Origin: RPQJ01 sp963746325
GTDB lineage: Bacteria > Pseudomonadota > Gammaproteobacteria > Steroidobacterales > Steroidobacteraceae
Length of the DNA stretch: 64,000 nucleotides
Assembly: GCA_963746325.1 (NCBI GenBank)
Contig: CAVVBC010000017.1
Location: forward strand, 1 to 64,000
Direction of reading: 5' to 3'
Shown here: piece after piece, positions 46,740 through 55,302 of the stretch
How positions within the stretch are numbered: position 1 is the stretch's first letter
Layout: every line of letters starts with the position of its first letter
The notes under the pieces: model-generated
Told to the model about the DNA's origin: nothing
Seen by the model: only the letters and a program-made list of their open reading frames with translations
Databases searched by the model: none
Program-made: the position numbers and the translations under genes

Positions 46740-47822
46740 ATGCAGGAAAGACTCCAGAACATCAACGTCCTCTCGAGCGAGTTGCTGCCGACGCCGGAAG
46801 CAATCAAGCGCGACTTGCCGCTGCCGCAGGCAGCGGAGGACTTCGTCTACAGCAGCCGCCAGGCAGTGCGCCGCATCCTCGACCGCGAGGATCCCCGCCT
46901 GTTCGTGGTCGTCGGCCCGTGCTCGATTCACGACCCGCAGGCGGCCCGCGAATACGCCGAGCGGCTGCGCGTGCTGGCGCAGCAGGTCGACCAGACACTG
47001 CTGCTGGTCATGCGGGTCTACTTCGAAAAGCCGCGCACGACGGTGGGCTGGAAAGGCCTCGTCAACGATCCCGACATGGACGATTCCTTCCACATCGAAA
47101 AAGGCATCCGCATCGCGCGCGAGCTGCTGCTGCACCTGGCCGCGATCGGCATCCCCGCAGCCACCGAGGCGCTCGATCCGATCATGCCGCAGTACCTGTC
47201 CGAGCTGATCACGTGGACGGCGATCGGCGCGCGCACCACTGAATCGCAGACGCACCGCGAAATGGCGAGCGGCCTGTCGACGCCCGTCGGGTTCAAGAAT
47301 GGCACCGACGGTTCGCTGGCCGTGGCGATCAACGCCCTGCAGTCGGTGCGGCACCCGCATCACTTCCTGGGCATCACGCAGCAGGGCCAGTCGGCCGTAT
47401 TCCGCACGCGCGGCAACACGTACGGACACATCGTCCTGCGTGGCGGCGGCTCCCGCACCAACTACGATTCGGTGAGCCTTGCCCTGTGCGAGCGTGAGCT
47501 CGAAAAAGCAGGGCTGCCGGCCAACATCGTCGTCGACTGCAGCCACGGCAATTCGAACAAGGATCCGGGGCTGCAGCCGCTGGTCGCGGAAAATCTCGCG
47601 AACCAGATTCTCGAGGGCAACCGTTCGCTGGTCGGCTTCATGCTCGAGAGCAACCTGAACTGGGGCAGCCAGCCGCTCAGCAGCGACCGCAGCCAGTTGC
47701 AATACGGGGTGTCGGTGACCGACGCCTGCGTGGACTGGGCCACGACCGAGAAGTTGCTGCTGGGGCTCGACCAGCGGCTGCGCTCGGCCCCGCGCTTTGC
47801 CCGGGGACCGGCCGCGGCCTGA
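46740..47822 (+). CDS. 3-deoxy-7-phosphoheptulonate (DAHP) synthase, class I
   Basis: First enzyme of the shikimate pathway, condensing phosphoenolpyruvate and erythrose 4-phosphate. The 360-aa product matches the AroF/AroG/AroH type: LFVVVGPCSIHDPQAAREYA, LLVMRVYFEKPRTTVGWKGL, GARTTESQTHREMASGLSTP, GFKNGTDGSLAVAINA, HIVLRGG and VVDCSHGNSNKDP. Which aromatic amino acid inhibits it cannot be told. Placed 54 bases after kynA, it joins aromatic synthesis with tryptophan breakdown, though joint control is unproven. Confidence 0.94.
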   Translation: MQERLQNINVLSSELLPTPEAIKRDLPLPQAAEDFVYSSRQAVRRILDREDPRLFVVVGPCSIHDPQAAREYAERLRVLAQQVDQTLLLVMRVYFEKPRTTVGWKGLVNDPDMDDSFHIEKGIRIARELLLHLAAIGIPAATEALDPIMPQYLSELITWTAIGARTTESQTHREMASGLSTPVGFKNGTDGSLAVAINALQSVRHPHHFLGITQQGQSAVFRTRGNTYGHIVLRGGGSRTNYDSVSLALCERELEKAGLPANIVVDCSHGNSNKDPGLQPLVAENLANQILEGNRSLVGFMLESNLNWGSQPLSSDRSQLQYGVSVTDACVDWATTEKLLLGLDQRLRSAPRFARGPAAA

Positions 47823-47826
47823 TCGA

Positions 47827-48384
47827 TCACCAGATCAGGTCGTCGGGAACCACGAAGTCCTTGTAGGCGTCGTCGACGGGCGCGGTTTCGACCTTGTCCG
47901 CCGTGTTGACGACGGCGCGCGGTTCGCGCTCCTTGACGCGCTCGCCGATGGCGCTGGGCACCAGTTCATGGTGGCCGTCGCAGCGCACGATGGCCAGTTC
48001 GCCGCGCACGATGCGTTCGCGCAGCGCAGCGTCGACCGGAATGCGCCCGACTTTGCCGTTGATCACGAAGTTGAAGTAGTCGTCGCTTTCGGGCTTGGCG
48101 ATCTTGTTCTGCTCGACCAGTTGGCGGATCTCGGCCCAGCGCGCCTTCGCCGCGGCCTTCTCTTCGCGCTTCTTGTTGAGCGCCGCATCCTTCGCGGCCT
48201 TGGCCTCGGCCTGCTTCTGCAGTTCGGCCTGGCGCTGTTCCTCGCGGAAGTTGCGGTCCTTCTTGCCGACCTGTTTGCGGTCGGTGAAGGTCTGGCGCTT
48301 CTGGCTCTGCTCGGCCTGCTTGACCTGCTTTTCACTGACCAGGCCGGCCTGCAGCAACTGCTCACGCAACGACAAGCCGGTCAT
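47827..48384 (-). CDS. DUF2058 family protein (YaiL-like)
   Basis: A 185-aa nucleoprotein-like family of gammaproteobacteria. N-terminal LSLREQLLQAGLVSEKQVKQ, a long charged Lys/Glu/Ala-rich coiled coil (about 25-85), then the conserved C-terminal domain (YFNFVINGKVGRIPVDAALRERIVRGELAIVRC, DFVVPDDLIW). Function unknown. Converges with the DAHP synthase gene across 4 bases. Confidence 0.88.
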   Translation of the reverse strand: MTGLSLREQLLQAGLVSEKQVKQAEQSQKRQTFTDRKQVGKKDRNFREEQRQAELQKQAEAKAAKDAALNKKREEKAAAKARWAEIRQLVEQNKIAKPESDDYFNFVINGKVGRIPVDAALRERIVRGELAIVRCDGHHELVPSAIGERVKEREPRAVVNTADKVETAPVDDAYKDFVVPDDLIW

Positions 48385-48583
48385 GCTGGGAAACCTCGGG
48401 TGTCCGGGGAGGGGGCAGGGCCGCGTATGTTACGCAGGCCAGGCAAGGTTGCGAAGCACAAATCGGGCGCTTTTCGGCAGGAACCCGCTGACACCGCGTC
48501 CTGCCGGGGCACGGACCCCGGTACCGCCGGGAACGCAATCTGCGTACGGCACCGGCGCTGGCCGCGCGCCATAATTCGTGCCC

Positions 48584-49159
48584 ATGAGTTTCCATGCTGT
48601 CTGTAGCCGGTGGACTGCCGCCGCCATCGGTGCGCTGGTCCTGGCCGTGAGCGCCATCGAAGCCGCGCCACCGCTTGCAGCGCCGACACTGATTCCGGTC
48701 GGACAGGTCGTGCCTGACCTGAAGATGAGCGGGCTGAACGGTCCGCCGCGGTCCCTGGCCAGTTTCCGCGGGCGACCGCTGATCATCAATGTCTGGGCCA
48801 GCTGGTGCAGTCCCTGCCGCAAGGAAGCCGCCTCGCTCGAGCAACTGGCGTGGAGCGAAAAAGGCGGGCGGTACACGATCGTCGGCATTTCGACGGACGA
48901 TGACCGGGGTGCCGCGGTGGCGTGGCTCAAGCAATCCAATGCCACGCTCAGTCACTTCATCGATTCGGCGCCGCACTGGCCGCTCGAGAAATCGCTTGGG
49001 GCTTCGAGTATCCCCCTCACTGTCTTCGTGGACCCGTCGGGCCGCGTGGTCGGTCGTATCCGCGGCGCCCGCGACTGGTCCAGCGCCGAGTCGATCAAGC
49101 TGATCGAACGCACGTTCGCCGACGCGGTGCGTGGCGCCGGCACTGCACGCAAACCCTGA
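48584..49159 (+). CDS. exported TlpA/ResA-like thiol–disulfide protein
   Basis: Periplasmic thioredoxin-fold protein, about 191 residues. Signal peptide to about 28 (AAIGALVLAVSAIEAA). Redoxin core: VVPDLKMSGLNGPPRSLASF, the active site WASWCSPCRKE (Cys75, Cys78), ISTDDDRGAAVAWL, and the cis-proline region SSIPLTVFVDPSGRVVGR. Likely reduces cytochrome c or other periplasmic disulfides. ATG 48584 and GTG 48578 are both possible. Confidence 0.87.
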   Translation: MSFHAVCSRWTAAAIGALVLAVSAIEAAPPLAAPTLIPVGQVVPDLKMSGLNGPPRSLASFRGRPLIINVWASWCSPCRKEAASLEQLAWSEKGGRYTIVGISTDDDRGAAVAWLKQSNATLSHFIDSAPHWPLEKSLGASSIPLTVFVDPSGRVVGRIRGARDWSSAESIKLIERTFADAVRGAGTARKP

Positions 49160-49274
49160 CGTACGTTTCGCCGACGGTTCGGCCACCGCCTGCCGGTGAT
49201 CCCGGCGACAGGGCTGCTAAGATGGCGGCACCTTTCACGCAAACCCGGACGCAGAGCCGGCGGAGGATCCAGCC

Positions 49275-49757
49275 ATGACGATCAAAGTGGGCGACAAGAT
49301 GCCCTCGGGCACCTTCAAGACGATGACCAAGGACGGCCCGCAGAACCTGACCACCGACCAGCTTTTCGCCGGCAAGACGGTCGTGCTGTTCTCGGTGCCC
49401 GGTGCGTTCACGCCGACCTGTGACGCCAAGCACCTGCCTGGCTTCGTCGAGAAGGCAGGCGAGTTCAAGGCCAAGGGCGTGGACACGGTCGCCTGCATGG
49501 CGGTCAACGACGTGTTCGTCATGAACGCGTGGGGCAAGCATTCGAACGTCGGCGACGGCGTCATGATGCTCGCGGACGGCAACGCGGAATACGCCAAGGC
49601 GCTCGGTCTCGAATTGAACGCCAGCGGCTTCGGCATGGGAATCCGTGGCCAGCGCTTCGCCATCGTGGCGAAGGACGGCGCCGTGACCGGACTGTTCGTC
49701 GAAGGCCCGGGCGAGTTCAAGGTCTCGAGCGCGGAACACGTCCTGGGCCAGCTCTGA
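49275..49757 (+). CDS. Prx5-type peroxiredoxin
   Basis: A 160-aa cytosolic peroxidase that reduces hydrogen peroxide and alkyl hydroperoxides. Peroxidatic Cys49 in VPGAFTPTC, preceded by LFAGKTVVLFS; VACMAVNDVFVMNAWGK and the later Arg in GIRGQRFAIV complete the active site. A second cysteine in VACMAV could act as resolving thiol only in another molecule. A strong palindrome follows at 49786-49813. Confidence 0.93.
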   Translation: MTIKVGDKMPSGTFKTMTKDGPQNLTTDQLFAGKTVVLFSVPGAFTPTCDAKHLPGFVEKAGEFKAKGVDTVACMAVNDVFVMNAWGKHSNVGDGVMMLADGNAEYAKALGLELNASGFGMGIRGQRFAIVAKDGAVTGLFVEGPGEFKVSSAEHVLGQL

Positions 49758-49785
49758 TCTCCATCCCAACCTGACATCAGCCGCT

Positions 49786-49813
49786 GGGCGGCGCGCCTGC
49801 AGGCGCGCCGCCC
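49786..49813. terminator. 28-bp perfect palindrome after the peroxiredoxin gene
   Basis: Each half is GGGCGGCGCGCCTG; the two halves abut with no spacer. It lies 28 bases after the peroxiredoxin stop and 18 before the next start. It would form a very stable hairpin in RNA, but no T-run follows, so it may be a transcription barrier or a 3' protector rather than a classical terminator. Confidence 0.5.
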
Positions 49814-49831
49814 GCGCATCGGAGACTGCAC

Positions 49832-50230
49832 GTGGTCGAAAACGCTCCTGTCGTGACGATGCTCTATGCCGCGCTCTGCGGCGTGCTGCTGATCGCGCTT
49901 GCCCTGAACATCGTGCGCCTGCGACGGGGACGCAAGATTCCGCTCGGCATGGGCGAAGGCTCCGCGCTCGAGCAGCCGGTCCGAGTGCACGGCAATTTCA
50001 CTGAATACGCGCCAACGTTCCTCATCCTGTTGTTGCTTGCCGAACTCGGTGGCGCCGTGTTCTGGTTCCTGCACCTGATGGGCGCGGCGTTCGTGTCCGG
50101 CCGGCTGTTGCACGCCTATGGGCTCAGCACGGTGCGCGCGCGTTCGTTCGGACGGTTTTACGGCTCGGCCATTTCCTGGACAGCGATCCTCGTGCTCAGT
50201 GTGTACCTGCTGGTCCGCTCGTTCGGCTGA
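49832..50230 (+). CDS. MAPEG family membrane protein
   Basis: A 132-aa protein with four transmembrane helices, like microsomal glutathione transferase/MAPEG members: VTMLYAALCGVLLIALALNIVR, RVHGNFTEYAPTFLILLLLAE, FWFLHLMGAAFVSGRLLHAYG and AISWTAILVLSVYLLVRSF. The EYAPTFL and GRLLHAYG parts are family hallmarks. Start GTG 49832. Possibly a detoxification role near the peroxiredoxin, but the palindrome separates them. Confidence 0.88.
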   Translation: MVENAPVVTMLYAALCGVLLIALALNIVRLRRGRKIPLGMGEGSALEQPVRVHGNFTEYAPTFLILLLLAELGGAVFWFLHLMGAAFVSGRLLHAYGLSTVRARSFGRFYGSAISWTAILVLSVYLLVRSFG

Positions 50231-50288
50231 GCCGGCCAGCCGTACGCATGGGCTGCGGCGAACCTCCGGCGCGCACTGATCCCGCGTA

Positions 50289-51236
50289 ATGCACACGCTT
50301 GAACCTGAACTGCGGGCCTTGCACGCGGATGGCGTGATCGATGACGCCACGGCGGCAGGTGCGTTGGCCCGGGATCGCGGGGAGGTGTTCTCGCTGCACC
50401 TTGAGCTGCGCGTGGTGATGTACGCGGGCGTGCTGTTGCTGGTGGCAGGCGTGGGCATGGTCCTTGCCCGCAATCTCGATCGGATCGGTCCCCTCGTCAT
50501 CCTGCTGGCGATTGCGCTTGCCGCCGTCGGGTGCGCCGTCCCTGCCATGCGCGCGCGACTTGCAGACAGGCCGCTGAACGTCGTGGCGGACTACCTGCTG
50601 CTGCTCGCTGCACTGCTCGCCAGCGCAGCACTTGCCTATGCCGAACGCCAGTTCGCGCTGCTGGGTCCCCTGTGGTCCTGGCACCTGCTCTTGCTTGCCT
50701 TGCTGCATGCGGCCATAGCGTATGTATTCGCATCACCGCTCGTGCTGGCTGCCTCGCTTGCGTCGCTGGCCGGCTGGTTCGGCGTGGGCGGGTCGGTCAG
50801 TGACCTGATGCCTTTCTCATACTCGACGCCCGCCCTGGGCAGCCGTGCGCTCGCCTGCGCCGCGGTGCTCGCAGCCTGGCGCCAGCAAGATGCTCGTGCG
50901 CGCCCCGGCACGACCTTCAGCCCGGTATTCGATCACTTCGCGGCGAACCTTGCGTTCTGGGGCGCGCTGGCATGGTGTCTCGAGTGGCCGTGGCTCGCGG
51001 CCGGACTGCCGTTGCTGGCCGTGCTGGCTTTGCTTGCGGTTCGTCATGCGCTCGCGACGGGTCGTGAGGCATTCCTGGTGTACGGCATCCTGTACGCGGC
51101 GCTCGGCCTCTGTTGCGTCATCGTGCCTCGTCTGTACGGCATGACCGTGGCATTCGGCTTCGTGCTGGTAGTGGTGTGCGTGGCCGCGGCTACGCTGTGG
51201 CAGTTGCGTCGTCGTCTGCGCGAACCCGCGCCATGA
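50289..51236 (+). CDS. DUF2157-type multi-pass membrane protein
   Basis: A 315-aa integral membrane protein. The N-terminal 30 residues are soluble (LEPELRALHADGVIDDATAA, typical of DUF2157). About eight hydrophobic helices follow (for example YAGVLLLVAGVGMVLARN, LVILLAIALAAVGCAVPAM, YGMTVAFGFVLVVVCVAAA). Function unknown. It is coupled to the next membrane-protein gene (ATGA overlap), so the pair probably works together. Confidence 0.75.
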   Translation: MHTLEPELRALHADGVIDDATAAGALARDRGEVFSLHLELRVVMYAGVLLLVAGVGMVLARNLDRIGPLVILLAIALAAVGCAVPAMRARLADRPLNVVADYLLLLAALLASAALAYAERQFALLGPLWSWHLLLLALLHAAIAYVFASPLVLAASLASLAGWFGVGGSVSDLMPFSYSTPALGSRALACAAVLAAWRQQDARARPGTTFSPVFDHFAANLAFWGALAWCLEWPWLAAGLPLLAVLALLAVRHALATGREAFLVYGILYAALGLCCVIVPRLYGMTVAFGFVLVVVCVAAATLWQLRRRLREPAP

Positions 51237-52351
51237 CGGGCCGTTGGCGCATAGCGCCGGATGAGGAAAGGTGGCTGGCGGTAGCCGCCGAATTGGGCAC
51301 GGCGGCGCCGCGCCCTGGCTTGACCGGGCGGGCAGGCGGTTGGCGCAGCACCGGCCCGCTGGCGCGCGTCGCGCTCTTTCTACTTGGTCTGGTCGCTGCT
51401 GCTTTGGTGCTCGGTCTCAGCGGCTTCCACAGCGAAATCACGCTGCTGATCGCCGGACTGGTTGCCGTGCTTGCCGCGGAGTGGCTCATCGTGGGCAAGC
51501 GGCTGTTCGCCTCGGGTATCGAGGAGGGGCTGTGCGTGGCCGGATACCTGCTGATTGCCGGGTGGATCACGACCGTGATCTCGACGCCGGCGGGTTTCAG
51601 CGTCGGGCTCGTGGCGACGCTGGTGCTGATTGCGGCCGCCGGGTTAGCCGGCCTGCGGTTGCTGAATCCCCTGGTCACGACCTGTGCCGTGATCGCGTGG
51701 GTGCATTGGGTCGGGTCGACGGAGGCCGCGGGTGCGCTCGAGCGGGCGATTGGCGGCGGCATGACCTCGTTCATCGTCGGCTGCTCGCTCGCGGCGCTGG
51801 CGCTCATGCTCGGCGCGCGTACCTACCGTCGTCCTTCGCATGACCGGATGCTCGACTGGCTGGTCGTGACGTTGCCAGTCGCGGCCTATGCGCTGTCCGC
51901 TTCCTGGAGCATGCACGGAACATTCGCCTCCGCCGGTTCAAGCCCGGGCCGCCTGGTGACAGTCGCGCTGCTGGTGGCCCTTGGCGTCGCGATGTTGATC
52001 ATCGGCCTGCGCCGGCGACGGCACGCGCCACTGATCGGCTTCATGGGCTGTATCGCCTGCCTGGCTGTCGAATTGCGCGGCGTGACCGCGCTTGCGACTG
52101 AAGCCTGGCTGATCGTCTGCGGACTCGTGGCGCTGTGTGCCGGTGTGGCGTTGGATCGTTACCTGCGCAAGCCGCGCAATGGACTCACGTCCGCGGCGTT
52201 GTCGTCGCGCGAGGGTCCGCTGGACCTGCTGCAGACGGTCGGCGCCGCAGTGCTGGCGCAACGCACGACTTCCGAACCGCCGCAAGCGGAAGCCGCGGTG
52301 AGCGGAGGCGGAGGGAAGTTCGGTGGGGGTGGCGCCAGCGGCAGCTATTGA
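51233..52351 (+). CDS. multi-pass membrane protein with glycine-rich tail
   Basis: A 372-aa membrane protein, likely DUF4401-like partner of the upstream gene. A soluble N terminus (PDEERWLAVAAELG) is followed by about nine hydrophobic helices. The C-terminal tail ends GGGGKFGGGGASGSY, similar to the glycine-rich tails of TPM-type membrane proteins. ATG 51233 overlaps the stop before it. A strong terminator follows at 52393-52429. Confidence 0.7.
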   Translation: MTGRWRIAPDEERWLAVAAELGTAAPRPGLTGRAGGWRSTGPLARVALFLLGLVAAALVLGLSGFHSEITLLIAGLVAVLAAEWLIVGKRLFASGIEEGLCVAGYLLIAGWITTVISTPAGFSVGLVATLVLIAAAGLAGLRLLNPLVTTCAVIAWVHWVGSTEAAGALERAIGGGMTSFIVGCSLAALALMLGARTYRRPSHDRMLDWLVVTLPVAAYALSASWSMHGTFASAGSSPGRLVTVALLVALGVAMLIIGLRRRRHAPLIGFMGCIACLAVELRGVTALATEAWLIVCGLVALCAGVALDRYLRKPRNGLTSAALSSREGPLDLLQTVGAAVLAQRTTSEPPQAEAAVSGGGGKFGGGGASGSY

Positions 52352-52392
52352 GCTGCACACCGCTTTCTGAGGACTGAGGAGTCAGCAGGCAC

Positions 52393-52429
52393 AAAAAACC
52401 CGGCGACCTTGCGGTTGCCGGGCTTTTTT
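52393..52429. terminator. bidirectional intrinsic terminator
   Basis: CCCGGC … GCCGGG stem at 52399-52422 extended by GACC/GGTT pairing, with six A before and six T after. It serves the membrane-protein gene on the plus strand and etfA, which ends at 52501, on the minus strand. Confidence 0.85.
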
Positions 52430-52442
52430 CGTCCTTCTGCAG

Positions 52443-52490
52443 CCCTCACCCCAACCCTCTCCCGCTGGTGCGGGAGAGGGGGCCGGAGGA
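52443..52490. repeat. REP-like palindromic element
   Basis: CCCTCACCCCAACCCTCTCC leads into an 11-bp perfect stem CCCTCTCCCGC / GCGGGAGAGGG with a TGGT loop (52455-52480). This is the common form of an extragenic palindrome found in many copies in xanthomonad-like genomes. Only one copy is seen here. Confidence 0.6.
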
Positions 52491-52500
52491 GAGCAGGAGA

Positions 52501-53445
52501 TCAGCCGAGCGCTTTCTCGAGTTCCGGCACGATCGTGAACAGGTCGCCGACCAGGCCGACGTCCGCGCTCTCGAAGATCGGCGCTTCGCCGTCCTTGTTG
52601 ATCGCGACGATGGTGCGCGCGTCCTTGATGCCCGTCATGTGCTGGATCGCGCCCGAGATGCCGATCGCGAAGTACACCTGCGGCGCGATGATCTTGCCGG
52701 TCTGGCCGACCTGCAGATCGTTCGGCACGTAGCCCGCGTCGACCGCGGCGCGCGAAGCACCGACTGCCGCGCCGAGCTTGTCGGCCAGCGAGTAGATCAG
52801 CTTGAAGTTCTCGGCGCTGCCGAGCGCGCGGCCGCCCGAGACCACCTTCGCTGCGGACTGCAGGTCGGGACGTCCCGTCGTCGCGCCCGAGCGCGATACG
52901 AAGCGCGTGTGCGTGGGCAGGGCGACACCGGCGTCCACCTTCTCGATCGCGGCGCTGCCGCCCGTGGCGGCGGCTGCGAACGAGGCGACACGCACCGTCG
53001 CGACCACCGGCGCACCGGCCGGGGCTTCGACCGTCAGGATCGCGTTACCGGCGTAGATCGGGCGCTTGAACGTGTGCGAGCCTTCGACCGCCATGACGTC
53101 CGACACCTGGCTGACGCCGAGCAGTGCTGCGACACGGGGCATGACGTCCTTGCCGAACGTCGTCGACGGGCCGAACACGTGGGTGTAGCCGGCGGCGAGC
53201 TTGGCGATCTGCGGCGCTTGCACAGCGGCGAGCGGTTCTGCGTTGGCGGCGTTCTCGGCCACCAGCACCTTGCTCACGCCGGCAAGCGCTGCGGCTTCCG
53301 CCGCAACTGCCGCGCCATTCGCCGCGAGCACCAGCACGTCGATCGACGCGCCGGCAATGCTGGCCGCGCAGGTCACGCTCTTGGCCGTGCTGGCATTGAG
53401 CTTCGCGCCGTCATGTTCGGCGACGATCAGGATCTTGCTGCTCAT
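52501..53445 (-). CDS. etfA: electron transfer flavoprotein, alpha subunit
   Basis: FAD-binding subunit of ETF, passing electrons from acyl-CoA and other dehydrogenases to the quinone pool. 314 residues: ILIVAEHDGAKLNASTAKSV, VLVAENAANAEPLAAVQAPQ, THVFGPSTTFGKDVMPRVAA, and the FAD domain VSRSGATTGRPDLQSAAKVVSGGRALGS, VGASRAAVDAGYVPNDLQVGQTGK, YFAIGISGAIQHMTGIKD, VAINKDGEAPIFESADVGLVGD. Its start overlaps the etfB stop by one base (TGATG). Confidence 0.95.
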   Translation of the reverse strand: MSSKILIVAEHDGAKLNASTAKSVTCAASIAGASIDVLVLAANGAAVAAEAAALAGVSKVLVAENAANAEPLAAVQAPQIAKLAAGYTHVFGPSTTFGKDVMPRVAALLGVSQVSDVMAVEGSHTFKRPIYAGNAILTVEAPAGAPVVATVRVASFAAAATGGSAAIEKVDAGVALPTHTRFVSRSGATTGRPDLQSAAKVVSGGRALGSAENFKLIYSLADKLGAAVGASRAAVDAGYVPNDLQVGQTGKIIAPQVYFAIGISGAIQHMTGIKDARTIVAINKDGEAPIFESADVGLVGDLFTIVPELEKALG

Positions 53446-54194
53446 CAGATCAACCCCTTCTGCTTCAGCACGCCGACGAGTTCCGCGACGTCCTTGACCA
53501 TGATGCCTTTCTGGCGGGAGGGCGGCGGATCGACCTTGACGGTCTTGAAGGCAGGGCCTTCGGTCACGCCGTAGTCGGCCACGCTCTTGGTATCGAGCGG
53601 CTTCTTCTTCGCCTTCATGATGTCCGGCAGCTTCACGTAGCGCGGCTCATTGAGGCGCAGGTCGACCGAAAGCACCGCCGGCAGGTCGATTTCGAGCGTC
53701 TCGAGCCCGGAGTCGACTTCGCGCGTCACCGTGGCCTTGCCATCGGCGATGTCCACCTTGGAGCAGGAGACTGCCTGCGGACGATCGAGGAGGGCCGCCA
53801 GCATCTGTGCGGTCTGGCCGTTGTCTTCGTCGATGGCCTGCTTGCCCAGCAGCGTCAGGAACGGTTGCTCGGCTTCCGCGATCTTGTGGAAGATCTTCGC
53901 GATCGACAGGGGCGCCATCTGGGCGTCCGTCTGCACCAGGATCGCTCGATCGGCACCCATGGCCAGCGCGGTGCGCAGTTGCTGCTGGGTGTCCGCCGGG
54001 CCGATGCTGACAGCCAGCACTTCGTCGGCCAGGCCCTGTTCCTTGATGCGCAGCGCCTGTTCGAGCGCGATTTCATCGAAAGGATTGATGCTCATCTTGA
54101 CGCCATCGGTGATGACGCCCGTGTTGTCCGGTTTGACACGAATGCGGACGTTGTAGTCCACCACGCGTTTGACACCGACCATGATTCTGCGCAC
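53445..54194 (-). CDS. etfB: electron transfer flavoprotein, beta subunit
   Basis: AMP-binding partner of EtfA, 249 residues. VGVKRVVDYNVRIRVKPDN, MSINPFDEIALEQALRIKE, VSIGPADTQQQLRTALAMGADRA, LTLLGKQAIDEDNGQTAQMLAALL and a C-terminal VDLRLNEPRYVKLPDIMKAKKKPL (recognition loop with the partner dehydrogenases). First gene of etfBA. Confidence 0.95.
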   Translation of the reverse strand: MRRIMVGVKRVVDYNVRIRVKPDNTGVITDGVKMSINPFDEIALEQALRIKEQGLADEVLAVSIGPADTQQQLRTALAMGADRAILVQTDAQMAPLSIAKIFHKIAEAEQPFLTLLGKQAIDEDNGQTAQMLAALLDRPQAVSCSKVDIADGKATVTREVDSGLETLEIDLPAVLSVDLRLNEPRYVKLPDIMKAKKKPLDTKSVADYGVTEGPAFKTVKVDPPPSRQKGIMVKDVAELVGVLKQKGLI

Positions 54195-54297
54195 GCGCTC
54201 ACTCCTGTTCAGCTGGGACGTTGCAACGCAGCATCATACCAGTCCGGTCGCGCCGGGAGACCGGCCCGCCCCAGTCTGAAAGCAATGGAATCGCGGG

Positions 54298-55302
54298 CTA
54301 CCAGCCCCGTTTGTCGTCCAGCTGACGGGTCAGGTTGACCAGGCGGCGGTAGCTTTCGAGCCGCCGGGGATCGACCTCGCCGGCCTGGACCGCCGCCTGC
54401 ACGGCGCACTGGGGTTCCCGCAGGTGCAGGCAATTCTGGAACCGGCAGCCCGGGGCGCGCTGGATGATCTCGAGGTAACCCCGCTGAATGTCCGGAACGG
54501 GCATGACGGGCGGGGCGTAATCCCGCACGCCGGGGGAATCCGTGAGCTCGCCCCAGGGCAGCTGGACGATGGCCGACGACACGGTGGTGTGCTTGCCCTG
54601 GCCCGAACCGGCCGAGAGCTCCGCGGTGGCCCGGTAGACACCCTCGCAGAGCGCGTTGGTGAGCGAGGTCTTGCCCACCCCCGACTGGCCCGCCAGCAGC
54701 GTCCTGCGGCCCTGCAGGCGCAGCTTGAGCTCGTCCAGCCCGGTGCCTCGCTTGGCGGAGACCGTGACCACCGGGATGCCGATCGACCGGTAGGTGTCGA
54801 TGAAGGCGAATTCAGCCGGGCCGAACTCGCCCGACCCGATCAGGTCCTGCTTGTTGAGGATCAGGAGTGGATCGATTCCAGCGTAGCCGGCCCCGGCGAG
54901 GTAACGGTCGATGATGAAAGGATCGCAGGTGGGGCGGGGGGCGACGACGATGCCGAGCTGGTCCAGGTTCGACGCGATGTCCTCGACGCCGCCCCGGCTG
55001 TCCGTGCGCTGCAGGACGTTGCGCCGGGGCAGCCGTTCGGCCACCACCCAATACTCTGAATCCGCGGCCCCGGTTTCGCGCTCGAGCCGGACCTTGTCGC
55101 CGGCGACGACCTCCGTACGGCGACCCCGGATCTTGCAGGAAAGACGCTCGGCCGAGTCGTCCGCCAGGACGACGACTCGGCGGCCGTACGATTCCACGAC
55201 GCAGCCAGTTCGAGTGAGCCCGGGCACCGCGGTCGCCCGCTGCGCAGGGCTGCCGGCGGGACGGGCCGAGTGGGTTCCGCCGGTACTACGGCGCTTGCTC
55301 AC
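54298..55302 (-). CDS. rsgA: ribosome small subunit-dependent GTPase A
   Basis: Late 30S assembly GTPase with circularly permuted motifs: N-terminal OB fold (about 40-105), the G4 element LILNKQDL before the P-loop GQSGVGKTSLTNAL, then DSPGVRDY (G3). The C-terminal zinc site is CRFQNCLHLREPQC. 334 residues. Start overlaps the M48 peptidase stop by four bases (ATGA). Confidence 0.94.
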   Translation of the reverse strand: MSKRRSTGGTHSARPAGSPAQRATAVPGLTRTGCVVESYGRRVVVLADDSAERLSCKIRGRRTEVVAGDKVRLERETGAADSEYWVVAERLPRRNVLQRTDSRGGVEDIASNLDQLGIVVAPRPTCDPFIIDRYLAGAGYAGIDPLLILNKQDLIGSGEFGPAEFAFIDTYRSIGIPVVTVSAKRGTGLDELKLRLQGRRTLLAGQSGVGKTSLTNALCEGVYRATAELSAGSGQGKHTTVSSAIVQLPWGELTDSPGVRDYAPPVMPVPDIQRGYLEIIQRAPGCRFQNCLHLREPQCAVQAAVQAGEVDPRRLESYRRLVNLTRQLDDKRGW

